This document shows positions 10,488 to 22,044 of a stretch of DNA of 64,000 nucleotides, piece after piece. The notes below the pieces were generated by a model. It had not been told where the DNA came from, ran no database searches, and saw nothing but the letters and a program-made list of their open reading frames with translations. The stretch comes from Aplectana chamaeleonis. Its lineage: Eukaryota; Nematoda; Chromadorea; Rhabditida; Cosmocercidae. The stretch lies in the NCBI GenBank assembly GCA_029168955.1, contig JAPDOI010000984.1, forward strand, positions 178,082 through 242,081, given 5' to 3'. The position numbers were made by a program, and so were the translations under genes. Every line of letters starts with the position of its first letter. Position 1 is the stretch's first letter.

Positions 10488-12419
10488 GTGCAGGATCTTA
10501 GTAGGAGTGTGCAGGACATCATGGAACCTGTGCAGAACCCCATTAGGGGTGTGCAGGACGTCGTAGAATGTGTGCAGGACCTTAGTAGGAGTGTGCAGGA
10601 CATCATGGGACCTGTGCAGGACCTTAGTAGGAGTGTGCAGGACATCATGAGACCTGTGCAGGACCGTAGTAGGAGTGTGCAGGACATCATGGGACCTGTG
10701 CAGGACCGTAGTAGGAGTGTGCAGGACATCCTGGGACCTGTGCAGAACCCCAGTAGGGGTGTGCAGGACGTTGTAGAATGTGTGCAGGACGTCGTATAAT
10801 ATGTGCAGGACCTTAGTAGGAGTGTGCAGGACATCATGGAACGTGTGCAGAACCCCATTAGGGGTGTACAGGACGTCGTAGAATGTGTGCAGGACCTTAG
10901 TGGGAGTGTGCAGGACATCATTGGACCTGTGCAGGACCTCGGTAGGAGTTTGCAGGACGTCGTAGAATGTGTGCAGGACCTTAGTAGGAGTGTGCAGGAC
11001 ATCATGGGACCTGTGCAGGACCTTAGTAGGAGTGTGCAGGACATCATGAGACCTGTGCAGGACCGTAGTAGGAGTGTGCAGGACATCATGGGACCTGTGC
11101 AGAACCCCAGTAGGAGTGTGCAGGACATCATGGGACCCTTGCAGAACCCCAGTATGGGTGTGCAGGACGTCGTAGAATGTGTGCAGGACCTCGGTAAGAG
11201 TGTGCAGGACATCAAAGAACTTGTGCAGGACCTTAGTAGGAGTGTGCAGAACATCATGAGACCTGTGCAGGACCGTAGTAGGAGTGTGCAGGACATCATG
11301 AGACCTGTGCAGGACCTTAGTAGGAGTGTGAAGGGCATCATGAGACCTGTCCAGAACCCCATTAGGGGTGTGCAGGACGTCGTAGAATGTGTGCAGGACC
11401 TCAGTAGGAGTGTGCAGGACATCATGGGACCTGTGCAGGACCGTAGTAGGAGTGTGCAGGACATCCTGGGACCTGTGCAGAACCCCAGTAGGGGTGTGCA
11501 GGACGTTGTAGAATGTGTGCAGGACGTCGTATAATATGTGCAGGACCTTAGTAGGAGTGTGCAGGACATCATGGAACCTGTGCAGAACCCCATTAGGGGT
11601 GTGCAGGACGTCGTAGAATGTGTGCAGGACCTTAGTGGGAGTGTGCAGGACATCATTGGACCTGTGCAGGACCTCGGTAGGAGTTTGCAGGACGTCGTAG
11701 AATGTGTGCAGGACCTTAGTAGGAGTGTGCAGGACATCATGGGACCTGTGCAGGACCTTAGTAGGAGTGTGCAGGACATGATGAGACCTGTGCAGGACCG
11801 TAGTAGGAGTGTGCAGGACATCATGGGACCTGTGCAGAACCCCAGTAGGAGTGTGCAGGACATCATGGGACCCTTGCAGAACCCCAGTATGGGTGTGCAG
11901 GACGTCGTAGAATGTGTGCAGGACCTTAGTAGGAGTGTGCAGGACATCAAAGAACTTGTGCAGGACTTTAGTAGGAGTGTGCAGGACATCATGAGACCTG
12001 TGCAGGACCGTAGTAGGAGTGTGCAGGACATCATGAGACCTGTGCAGGACCTTAGTAGGAGTGTGAAGGGCATCATGAGACCTGTCCAGAACCCCAGTAG
12101 GGGTGTGCAGGACGTCGTAGAATGTGTGCAGGACCTCGGTAGGAGTGTGCAGGACATCAAGGAACTTGTGCTGGACCCCAGTAAGGGTGTGCAGGACGTC
12201 GTAGAATGTGTGCAGGACCTTAGTAGAAGTGTGCAGGGCATCATGGGACCTGTGCAGAACCCCAGTAGGGGTGTGCAGGACGTTGTAGAATGTGTGCAGG
12301 ACGTCGTATAATATGTGCAGGACCTTAGTAGGAGTGTGCAGGACATCATGGAACCTGTGCAGAACCCCATTAGGGGTGTGCAGGACGTCGTAGAATGTGT
12401 GCAGGACGTCGTATAATAT
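10488..12419 (+). repeat. Composite HOR unit, 92 monomers (1,932 bp)
   Basis: Contains one and a half HOR cycles. A first cycle switches at the VKG monomer (about 11331) to NPIRG-VVEC-LSRS-IMGP-RSRS-ILGP, and a second cycle starts at 11538. A unit of the same length and architecture lies at 13616-15547, so the composite was duplicated together with the intervening unit. Confidence 0.86.
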
Positions 12420-13615
12420 GTGCAGGATCTTAGTAGGAGTGTGCAGGACATCATGGAACCTGTGCAGAACCCCATTAGGGGTGTGCAGGACGTCGTAGAA
12501 TGTGTGCAGGACCTTAGTAGGAGTGTGCAGGACATCATGGGACCTGTGCAGGACCTTAGTAGGAGTGTGCAGGACATCATGAGACCTGTGCAGGACCGTA
12601 GTAGGAGTGTGCAGGACATCATGGGACCTGTGCAGGACCGTAGTAGGAGTGTGCAGGACATCCTGGGACCTGTGCAGAACCCCAGTAGGGGTGTGCAGGA
12701 CGTTGTAGAATGTGTGCAGGACGTCGTATAATATGTGCAGGACCTTAGTAGGAGTGTGCAGGACATCATGGAACGTGTGCAGAACCCCAATAGGGTGTAC
12801 AGGACGTCGTAGAATGTGTGCAGGACCTTAGTGGGAGTGTGCAGGACATCATTGGACCTGTGCAGGACCTCGGTAGGAGTTTGCAGGACGTCGTAGAATG
12901 TGTGCAGGACCTTAGTAGGAGTGTGCAGGACATCATGGGACCTGTGCAGGACCTTAGTAGGAGTGTGCAGGACATCATGAGACCTGTGCAGGACCGTAGT
13001 AGGAGTGCGCAGGACATCATGGGACCTGTGCAGAACCCCAGTAGGAGTGTGCAGGACATCATGGGACCTGTGCAGAACCCCAGTATGGGTGTGCAGGACA
13101 TCGTAGAATGTGTGCAGGACCTCGGTAAGAGTGTGCAGGACATCAAAGAACTTGTGCAGGACCTTAGTAGGAGTGTGCAGGACATCATGAGACCTGTGCA
13201 GGACCGTAGTAGGAGTGTGCAGGACATCATGAGACCTGTGCAGGACCTTAGTAGGAGTGTGAAGGGCATCATGAGACCTGTCCAGAACCCCAGTAGGGGT
13301 GTGCAGGACGTCGTAGAATGTGTGCAGGACCTCGGTAGGAGTGTGCAGGACATCAAGGAACTTGTGCTGGACCCCAGTAAGGGTGTGCAGGACGTCGTAG
13401 AATGTGTGCAGGACCTTAGTAGAAGTGTGCAGGGCATCATGGGACCTGTGCAGAACCCCAGTAGGGGTGTGCAGGACGTTGTAGAATGTGTGCAGGACGT
13501 CGTATAATATGTGCAGGACCTTAGTAGGAGTGTGCAGGACATCATGGAACCTGTGCAGAACCCCATTAGGGGTGTGCAGGACGTCGTAGAATGTGTGCAG
13601 GACGTCGTATAATAT
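12420..13615 (+). repeat. HOR unit, 57-monomer type with 1-bp loss
   Basis: 1,196 bp. One G is missing in the CCCAATAGGGGT monomer at about 12793, so the unit is one base short of 57 x 21. The two AT-rich monomers at each end are intact. Confidence 0.87.
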
Positions 13616-15547
13616 GTGCAGGATCTTAGTAGGAGTGTGCAGGACATCATGGAACCTGTGCAGAACCCCATTAGGGGTGTGCAGGACGTCGTAGAATGTG
13701 TGCAGGACCTTAGTAGGAGTGTGCAGGACATCATGGGACCTGTGCAGGACCTTAGTAGGAGTGTGCAGGACATCATGAGACCTGTGCAGGACCGTAGTAG
13801 GAGTGTGCAGGACATCATGGGACCTGTGCAGGACCGTAGTAGGAGTGTGCAGGACATCATGGGACCTGTTCAGAACCCCAGTAGGGGTGTGCAGGACGTT
13901 GTAGAATGTGTGCAGGACGTCGTATAATATGTGCAGGATCTTAGTAGGAGTGTGCAGGACATCATGGAACCTGTGCAGAACCCCATTAGGGGTGTGCAGG
14001 ACGTCGTAGAATGTGTGCAGGACCTTAGTGGGAGTGTGCAGGACATTATGGGACCTGTGCAGGACCTCGGTAGGAGTGTGCAGGACGTCGTAGAATGTGT
14101 GCAGGACCTTAGTAGGAGTGTGCAGGACATCATGGGACCTGTGCAGGACCTTAGTAGGAGTGTGCAGGACATCATGAGACCTGTGCAGGACGTGGGTAGG
14201 AGTGTGCAGGACATCATGGGACCTGTTCAGGACCCCAGTAGGAGTGTGCAGGGCATCATTGGACCTGTGCAGAACCCCAGTAGGGGTGTGCAGGACGTCG
14301 CAGAATGTGTGCAGGACCCCAGTAGGGGTGTGCAGGACATCAAAGAACTTGTGCAGGACCTTAGTAGGAGTGTGCAGGACATCATGAGACCTGTGCAGGA
14401 CCGTAGTAGGAGTGTGCAGGACATCATGAGACCTGTGCAGGACCTTAGTAGGAGTGTGAAGGGCATCATGAGACCTGTCCAGAACCCCATTAGGGGTGTG
14501 CAGGACGTCGTAGAATGTGTGCAGGACCTCAGTAGGAGTGTGCAGGACATCATGGGACCTGTGCAGGACCGTAGTAGGAGTGTGCAGGACATCCTGGGAC
14601 CTGTGCAGAACCCCACCAGGGGTGTGCAGGACGTTGTAGAATGTGTGCAGGACGTCGTATAATATGTGCAGGACCTTAGTAGGAGTGTGCAGGACATCAT
14701 GGAACGTGTGCAGAACCCCATTAGGGGTGTACAGGACGTCGTAGAATGTGTGCAGGACCTTAGTGGGAGTGTGCAGGACATCATTGGACCTGTGCAGGAC
14801 CTCGGTAGGAGTTTGCAGGACGTCGTAGAATGTGTGCAGGACCTTAGTAGGAGTGTGCAGGACATCATGGGACCTGTGCAGGACCTTAGTAGGAGTGTGC
14901 AGGACATCATGAGACCTGTGCAGGACCGTAGTAGGAGTGTGCAGGACATCATGGGACCTGTGCAGAACCCCAGTAGGAGTGTGCAGGACATCATGGGACC
15001 CTTGCAGAACCCCAGTAGGGGTGTGCAGGACGTCGTAGAATGTGTGCAGGACCTCGGTAAGAGTGTGCAGGACATCAAAGAACTTGTGCAGGACCTTAGT
15101 AGGAGTGTGCAGGACATCATGAGACCTGTGCAGGACCGTAGTAGGAGTGTGCAGGACATCATGAGACCTGTGCAGGACCTTAGTAGGAGTGTGAAGGGCA
15201 TCATGAGACCTGTCCAGAACCCCAGTAGGGGTGTGCAGGACGTCGTAGAATGTGTGCAGGACCTCGGTAGGAGTGTGCAGGACATCAAGGAACTTGTGCT
15301 GGACCCCAGTAAGGGTGTGCAGGACGTCGTAGAATGTGTGCAGGACCTTAGTAGAAGTGTGCAGGGCATCATGGGACCTGTGCAGAACCCCAGTAGGGGT
15401 GTGCAGGACGTTGTAGAATGTGTGCAGGACGTCGTATAATATGTGCAGGACCTTAGTAGGAGTGTGCAGGACATCATGGAACCTGTGCAGAACCCCATTA
15501 GGGGTGTGCAGGACGTCGTAGAATGTGTGCAGGACGTCGTATAATAT
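13616..15547 (+). repeat. Composite HOR unit, 92 monomers (1,932 bp), second copy
   Basis: Same length and internal switch as 10488-12419, but its first half is more diverged. It has GTGCAGGAC-GTGGGTAGGAGT near 14188, a GTTCAGAAC core near 13868, CCCACCAGGGGT near 14611, and PSRG replacing LGKS near 14311. The second half (from 14666) is close to the consensus. Confidence 0.86.
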
Positions 15548-16723
15548 GTGCAGGATCTTAGTAGGAGTGTGCAGGACATCATGGAACCTGTGCAGAACCC
15601 CATTAGGGGTGTGCAGGACGTCGTAGAATGTGTGCAGGACCTTAGTAGGAGTGTGCAGGACATCATGGAACCTGTGCAGAACCCCAGTAGGGGTGTGCAG
15701 GACATCATGAGACCTGTGCAGGAACTTAGTAGGAGTGTGCAGGACATCATGGGACCTGTGCAGGACCGTAGTAGGAGTGTGCAGGACATCCTGGGACCTG
15801 TGCAGAACCCCAGTAGGGGTGTGCAGGACGTTGTAGAATGTGTGCAGGACGTCGTATAATATGTGCAGGACCTTAGTAGGAGTGTGCAGGACATCATGGA
15901 ACCTGTGCAGAACCCCATTAGGGGTATGCAGGACGTCGTAGAATGTGTGCAGGACCTTAGTGGGAGTGTTCAGGACATCATTGGACCTGTGCAGGACCTC
16001 GGTAGGAGTTTGCAGGACGTCGTAGAATGTGTGCAGGACCTTAGTAGGAGTGTGCAGGACATCATGGGACCTGTGCAGGACCTTAGTAGGAGTGTGCAGG
16101 ACATCATGGAACCTGTGCAGGACCGTAGTAGGAGTGTGCAGGACATCATGGGACCTGTGCAGAACCCCAGTAGGGGTGTGCAGGACGTCGTAGAATGTGT
16201 GCAGGACCTCGGTAAGAGTGTGCAGGACATCAAAGAACTTGTGCAGGACTTTAGTAGGAGTGTGCAGGACATCATGAGACCTGTGCAGGACCTCAGTAGG
16301 AGTGTGCAGGACATTATGGGACCTAAGCAGGACCTTAGTAGGAGTGTGCAGGACATCATCATACCTGTGCAGAACCCCAGTAGGGGTGTGCAGGACGTGG
16401 TCGAAAGTGTGCAGGACCTCAGTAGGAGTGTGCAGGAAATTATGGGACCTGTGCAGGACCCCAGTAAGGGTGTGCAGGACGTCGTAGAATGTGTGCAGGA
16501 CCTTAGTAGGAGTGTGCAGGACATCATGGGACCTGTGCAGGACCTCAGTAGGAGTGCGCAGGATATCATGGAACGTGTGCAGAATCCCGGTAGGATTGCG
16601 CAGGACGTCGTAGATTGTGTGCAGGACCTTAGTAGGAGTGTGCAGGACATCATGGAACCTGTGCAGAACCCCATTAGGGGTGTGCAGGTCGTCGTAGAAT
16701 GTGTGCAGGACGTCGTATAATAT
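15548..16723 (+). repeat. HOR unit, 56 monomers, diverged right half
   Basis: 1,176 bp. The first part resembles the 57-monomer unit. From about 16290 on it has unusual monomers: ATCATCATACCT, GTGGTCGAAAGT, ATTGCGCAGGAC, and a GTGCAGGTC core near 16683. This marks the start of a degraded stretch. Confidence 0.8.
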
Positions 16724-19721
16724 GTGCAGGAGCTTAGTAGGAGTGTGCAGGACATCATGGAACCTGTGCAGAACCCCATTAGGGGTGTACAGGACGTCGT
16801 AGAATGTGTGCAGGACCTTAGTAGGAGTGTGCAGGACATCATGGAACTTGTGCTGGACCCCAGTAAAGGTGTGCAGGACGTCGTAGAATGTGTGCAGGAC
16901 CTTAGTAGGAGTGTGCAGGACATCATGGGACCTGTGCAGGACCGTAGTAGGAGTGTGCAGGACATCCTGGGACCTGTGCAGAACCCCAGTAGGGGTGTGC
17001 AGGACGTTGTAGAATGTGTGCAGGACGTCGTATAATATGTGCAGGACCTTAGTAGGAGTGTGCAGGACATCATGGAACCTGTGCAGAACCCCATTAGGGG
17101 TGTGCAGGGCGTCGTAGAATGTGTGCAGGACCTTAGTGGGAGTGTGCAGGACATCATTGGACCTGTGCAGGACCTCGGTAGGAGTTTGCAGGACGTCGTA
17201 GAATGTGTGCAGGACCTTAGTAGGAGTGTGCAGGACATCATGGGACCTGTGCAGGACCTTAGTAGGAGTGTGCAGGACATCATGAGACCTGTGCAGGACC
17301 GTAGTAGGAGTGTGCAGGACATCATGGGACCTGTGCAGAACCCCAGTAGGAGTGTGCAGGACATCATGGGACCCTTGCAGAACCCCAGTAGGGGTGTGCA
17401 GGACGTCGTAGAATGTGTGCAGGACCTCGGTAAGAGTGTGCAGGACATCAAAGAACTTGTGCAGGACCTTAGTAGGAGTGTGCAGGACATCATGAGACCT
17501 GTGCAGGACCGTAGTAGGAGTGTGCAGGACATCATGAGACCTGTGCAGGACCTTAGTAGGAGTGTGAAGGGCATCATGAGACCTGTCCAGAACCCCAGTA
17601 GGGGTGTGCAGGACGTCGTAGAATGTGTGCAGGACCTCGGTAGGAGTGTGCAGGACATCAAGGAACTTGTGCTGGACCCCAGTAAGGGTGTGCAGGACGT
17701 CGTAGAATGTGTGCAGGACCTTAGTAGGAGTGTGCAGGACATCATGGGACCTGTGCAGGACCGTAGTAGGAGTGCGCAGGACATCATGGGACCTGTGCAG
17801 AACCCCAGTAGGGGTGTGCAGGACGTTGTAGAATGTATGTGCAGGACGTCGTATAATATGTGCAGGACCTTAGTAGGAGTGTGCAGGACATCATGGAACC
17901 TGTGCAGAACCCCATTAGGGGTGTGCAGGACGTCGTAGAACCTGTGCAGGACCGTAGTAGGAGTGTGCAGGGCATCATGGGACCTGTGCAGGACCTTAGT
18001 AAGAGTGTGCAGGACATCAAGGGACCTGTGCAGAACCCCATAAGGGGTGTGCAGGACGTCGTAAAATGTGTGCAGGACCTTAGTAGGAGTGTGCAGGACA
18101 TCATGGGACCTGTGCAGGACCTTAGTAGGAGTGTGCAGGACATCATGAGACCTGTGCAGGACCGTAGTAGGAGTGTGCAGGACATCATGAGACCTGTGCA
18201 GGACCTCAGTAGGAGTGAGCAGGACAGCATGAGACCTGTGCAGGACCCCAGTAGGGGTGTGCAGAACGTCGTAGAATGTGTGCAGGACCTAGGTAGGAGT
18301 GTGCAGGACATCAAGGAACTTTTGCAGGACCCCAGTAGGGGTGTGCAGGACGTCATAGAATGCGTGCAGGACCTCAGTAGGAGTGTGCAGGACATCATGG
18401 AATGTGTGCAGGACCTCAGTAGGAGTGTGCAGGACATCATGCAGGACCTGTGCAGGACCTTAGTAGGAGTGTGCAGGACATCATGGAACCTGTGCAGGAC
18501 CCCATTAGGGGGTGTGCAGGACGTCGTAGAATGTGTGCAGGACGTCGTATAATATGTGCAGGACCTTAGTAGGAGTGTGCAGGACATCATGGAACCTGTG
18601 CAGAACCCCAGTAGAGGTGTGCAGGACGTCGTAGAATGTGTGCAAGGCCTTAGTAGGAGTGTGCAGGACATCATGGGACCTGTGCAGGACCTTAGTAGGA
18701 GTGTGCAGGACATCATGAGACCTGTGCAGGACCGTAGTAGGAGTGTGCAGGACATCATGGGACTTGTGCAGGACCGTAGTGGGAGTGTGCAGGACATCAT
18801 GGGACTTGTGCAGGATCCCCGTAGGGGTGTGCAGGACGTCGTAGAGTGTGTGCAGGACGTCGTATAATATGTGCAGGACCTTAGTAGGAGTGTGCAGGAC
18901 ATCATGGAACCTGTGCAGAACCCCAGTAGGGGTGTGCAGGACGTCGTAGAATGTGTGCAGAACCTTAGTAGGAGTGTGCAGGACATTATGGGACATGTGC
19001 AGGAACCTCAGTAGGGTGTGCAGGACGTTGTAGAATGTGTGCAGGACGTCGTATAATATGTGCAGGACCTTAGTAGGAGTGTGCAGGACATCATGGAACC
19101 TGTGCAGAACCCCATTAGGGGTGTGCAGGACGTCGTAGAATGTGTGCAGGACCTGTGCAGGACCGTAGTAGGAGTGTGCAGGACATCATGAGACCTGTGC
19201 AGGACCTTAGTAGGAGTGTGCAGGACGTCGTAGAATGTGTGCAGGACCTTAGTAGGAGTGTGCAGGACATCATGAGACCTGTGCAGTACCGTAGTAGGAG
19301 TGTGCAGGACATCATGGGACCTGTGCAGGACCTTAGTAGGAGTGTGCAGGACATCATGAGACCTGTCCAGAACCCCAGTAGGGGTGTGCAGGACGTCGTA
19401 GAATGTGTGCAGGACCTCGGTAGGAGTGTGCAGGACATCAAGGAACTTGTGCTGGACCCCAGTAAGGGTTTGCAGGACGTCGTAGAATGTGTGCAGGACC
19501 TTAGTAGGAGTGTGCAGGACATCATGGGACCTGTGCAGAACCCCAGTAGGGGTGTGCAGGACGTTGTAGAATGTGTGCAGGACGTCGTATAATATGTGCA
19601 GGACCTTAGTAGGAGTGTGCAGGACATCATGGAACCTGTGCAGAACCCCAGTAAAGGTGTGCAGGACATCATGGGACCTGTGCAGGACCTTAGTTGGAGT
19701 GTGCAGGACGTCGTATAATAT
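16724..19721 (+). repeat. Degraded HOR block
   Basis: HOR order is recognisable from 17039 to about 17730 but is broken elsewhere. Phase breaks lie at about 17833 (+2), 18440 (+2), 18509 (+1) and 19152, where a monomer is reduced to GTGCAGGACCT (10 bp lost). Rare monomers include CTAGGTAGGAGT and a TTGCAGGAC core near 18318. Confidence 0.83.
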
Positions 19722-20953
19722 GTGCAGGATCTTAGTAGGAGTGTGCAGGACATCATGGAACCTGTGCAGAACCCCATTAGGGGTGTGCAGGACGTCGTAG
19801 AATGTGTGCAGGACCTTAGTAGGAGTGTGCAGGACATCATGGGACCTGTGCAGGACCTTAGTAGGAGTGTGCAGGACATCATGGGACCTGTGCAGGACCT
19901 TAGTAGGAGTGTGCAGGACATCATGGGACCTGTGCAGGAGCGTAGTAGGAGTGTGCAGGACATCCTGGGACCTGAGCAGAACCCCAGTAGGGGTGTGCAG
20001 GACGTTGTAGAATGTGTGCAGGACGTCGTATAATATGTGCAGGACCTTAGTAGGAGTGTGCAGGACATCATGGAACCTGTGCAGAACCCCATTAGGGGTG
20101 TGCAGGACGTCGTAGAATGTGTGCAGGACCTTAGTGGGAGTGTTCAGGACATCATTGGACCTGTGCAGGACCTCGGTAGGAGTTTGCAGGACGTCGTAGA
20201 ATGTGTGCAGGATCTTAGTAGGAGTGTGCAGGACATCATGGGACCTGTGCAGGACCTTAGTAGGAGTGTGCAGGACATCATGAGACCTGTGCAGGACCGT
20301 AGTAGGAGTGTGCAGGACATCATGAGACCCTTGCAGAACCCCAGTAGGAGTGTGCAGGACATCATGGGACCTGTGCAGAACCCCAGTAGGGGTGTGCAGG
20401 ACGTCGTAGAATGTGTGCAGGACCTCGGTAGGAGTGTGCAGGACACCAGAGAACTTGTGCAGGACCTTAGTAGGAGTGTGCAGGACATCATGAGACCTGT
20501 GCAGGACCGTAGTAGGAGTGTGCAGGACATCATGAGACCTGTGCAGGACCTTAGTAGGAGTGTGAAGGGCATCATGAGACCTGTCCAGAACCCCAGTAGG
20601 GGTGTGCAGGACGTCGTAGAATGTGTGCAGGACCTCGGTAGGAGTGTGCAGGACATCAAGGAACTTGTGCTGGACCCCAGTAAGGGTGTGCAGGACGTCG
20701 TAGAATGTGTGCAGGACCTTAGTAGAAGGGTGCAGGGCATCATGGGACCTGTGCAGGACCCCAGTAGAGTGTGCAGGACATCCTGGGACCTGTGCAGAAC
20801 CCATGTGTGCAGGACGTTGTAGAATGTGTGCAGGACGTCGTATAATATGTGCAGGACCTTAGTAGGAGTGTGCAGGACATCATGGAACCTGTGCAGAACC
20901 CCATTAGGGGTGTGCAGGACGTCGTAGAATGTGTGCAGGACGTCGTATAATAT
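19722..20953 (+). repeat. HOR unit, 1,232 bp, with damaged end
   Basis: Starts at the GTGCAGGAT marker. Regular until about 20760, where two monomers are shortened (CCCAGTAGAGT and a 15-base remnant, GTGCAGAACCCATGT), a net loss of 7 bp. An ACCAGAGAACTT end near 20445 is private to this unit. Confidence 0.83.
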
Positions 20954-22044
20954 GTGCAGGATCTTAGTAGGAGTGTGCAGGACATCATGGAACCTGTGCA
21001 GAACCCCATTAGGGGTGTGCAGGACGTCGTAGAATGTGTGCAGGACCTTAGTAGGAGTGTGCAGGACATCATGGGACCTGTGCAGGACCTTAGTAGGAGT
21101 GTGCAGGACATCATGAGACCTGTGCAGGACCGTAGTAGGAGTGTGCAGGACATCATGGGACCTGTGCAGGACCGTAGTAGGAGTGTGCAGGACATCATGG
21201 GACCTGTGCAGAACCCCATTAGGGGTGTGCAGGACGTCGTAGAATGTGTGCAGGACCTTAGTAGGAGTGTGCAGGACATCATGGGACCTGTGCAGGACCT
21301 CGGTAGGAGTTTGCAGGACGTCGTAGAATGTGTGCAGGACCTTAGTAGGAGTGTGCAGGACATCATGGGACCTGTGCAGGACCTTAGTAGGAGTGTGCAG
21401 GACATCATGAGACCTGTGCAGGACCGTAGTAGGAGTGTGCAGGACATCATGGAACTTGTGCTGGACCCCAGTAAAGGTGTGCAGGACATCATGGGACCTG
21501 TGCAGAACCCCAGTAGGGGTGTGCAGGACGTCGTAGAATGTGTGCAGGACCTTAGTAGGAGTGTGCAGGACATCAAAAACTTGTGCAGGACCTTAGTAGG
21601 AGTGTGCAGGACATCATGAGACCTGTGCAGGACCGTAGTAGGAGTGTGCAGGACATCATGAGACCTGTGCAGGACCTTAGTAGGAGTGTGAAGGGCATCA
21701 TGAGACCTGTCCAGAACCCCAGTAGGGGTGTGCAGGACGTCGTAGAATGTGTGCAGGACCTCGGTAGGAGTGTGCAGGACATCAAGGAACTTGTGCTGGA
21801 CCCCAGTAAGGATGTGCAGGACGTCGTAGAATGTGTGCAGGACCTTAGTAGGAGTGCGCAGGGCATCATGGGACCTGTGCAGAACCCCAGTAGGGGTGAG
21901 CAGGACGTTGTAGAATGTGTGCAGGACGTCGTATAATATGTGCAGGACCTTAGTAGGAGTGTGCAGGACATCATGGAACCTGTGCAGAACCCCATTAGGG
22001 GTGTGCAGGACGTCGTAGAATGTGTGCAGGACGTCGTATAATAT
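20954..22044 (+). repeat. HOR unit, 1,091 bp
   Basis: One base shorter than the canonical 1,092 bp, through a loss in ATCAAAAACTT at about 21575. The internal order differs from the standard 52-mer: an IMGP-NPIRG junction near 21189 replaces the ILKR monomer, and an IMEL-PSKG dimer lies near 21450. Confidence 0.82.
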
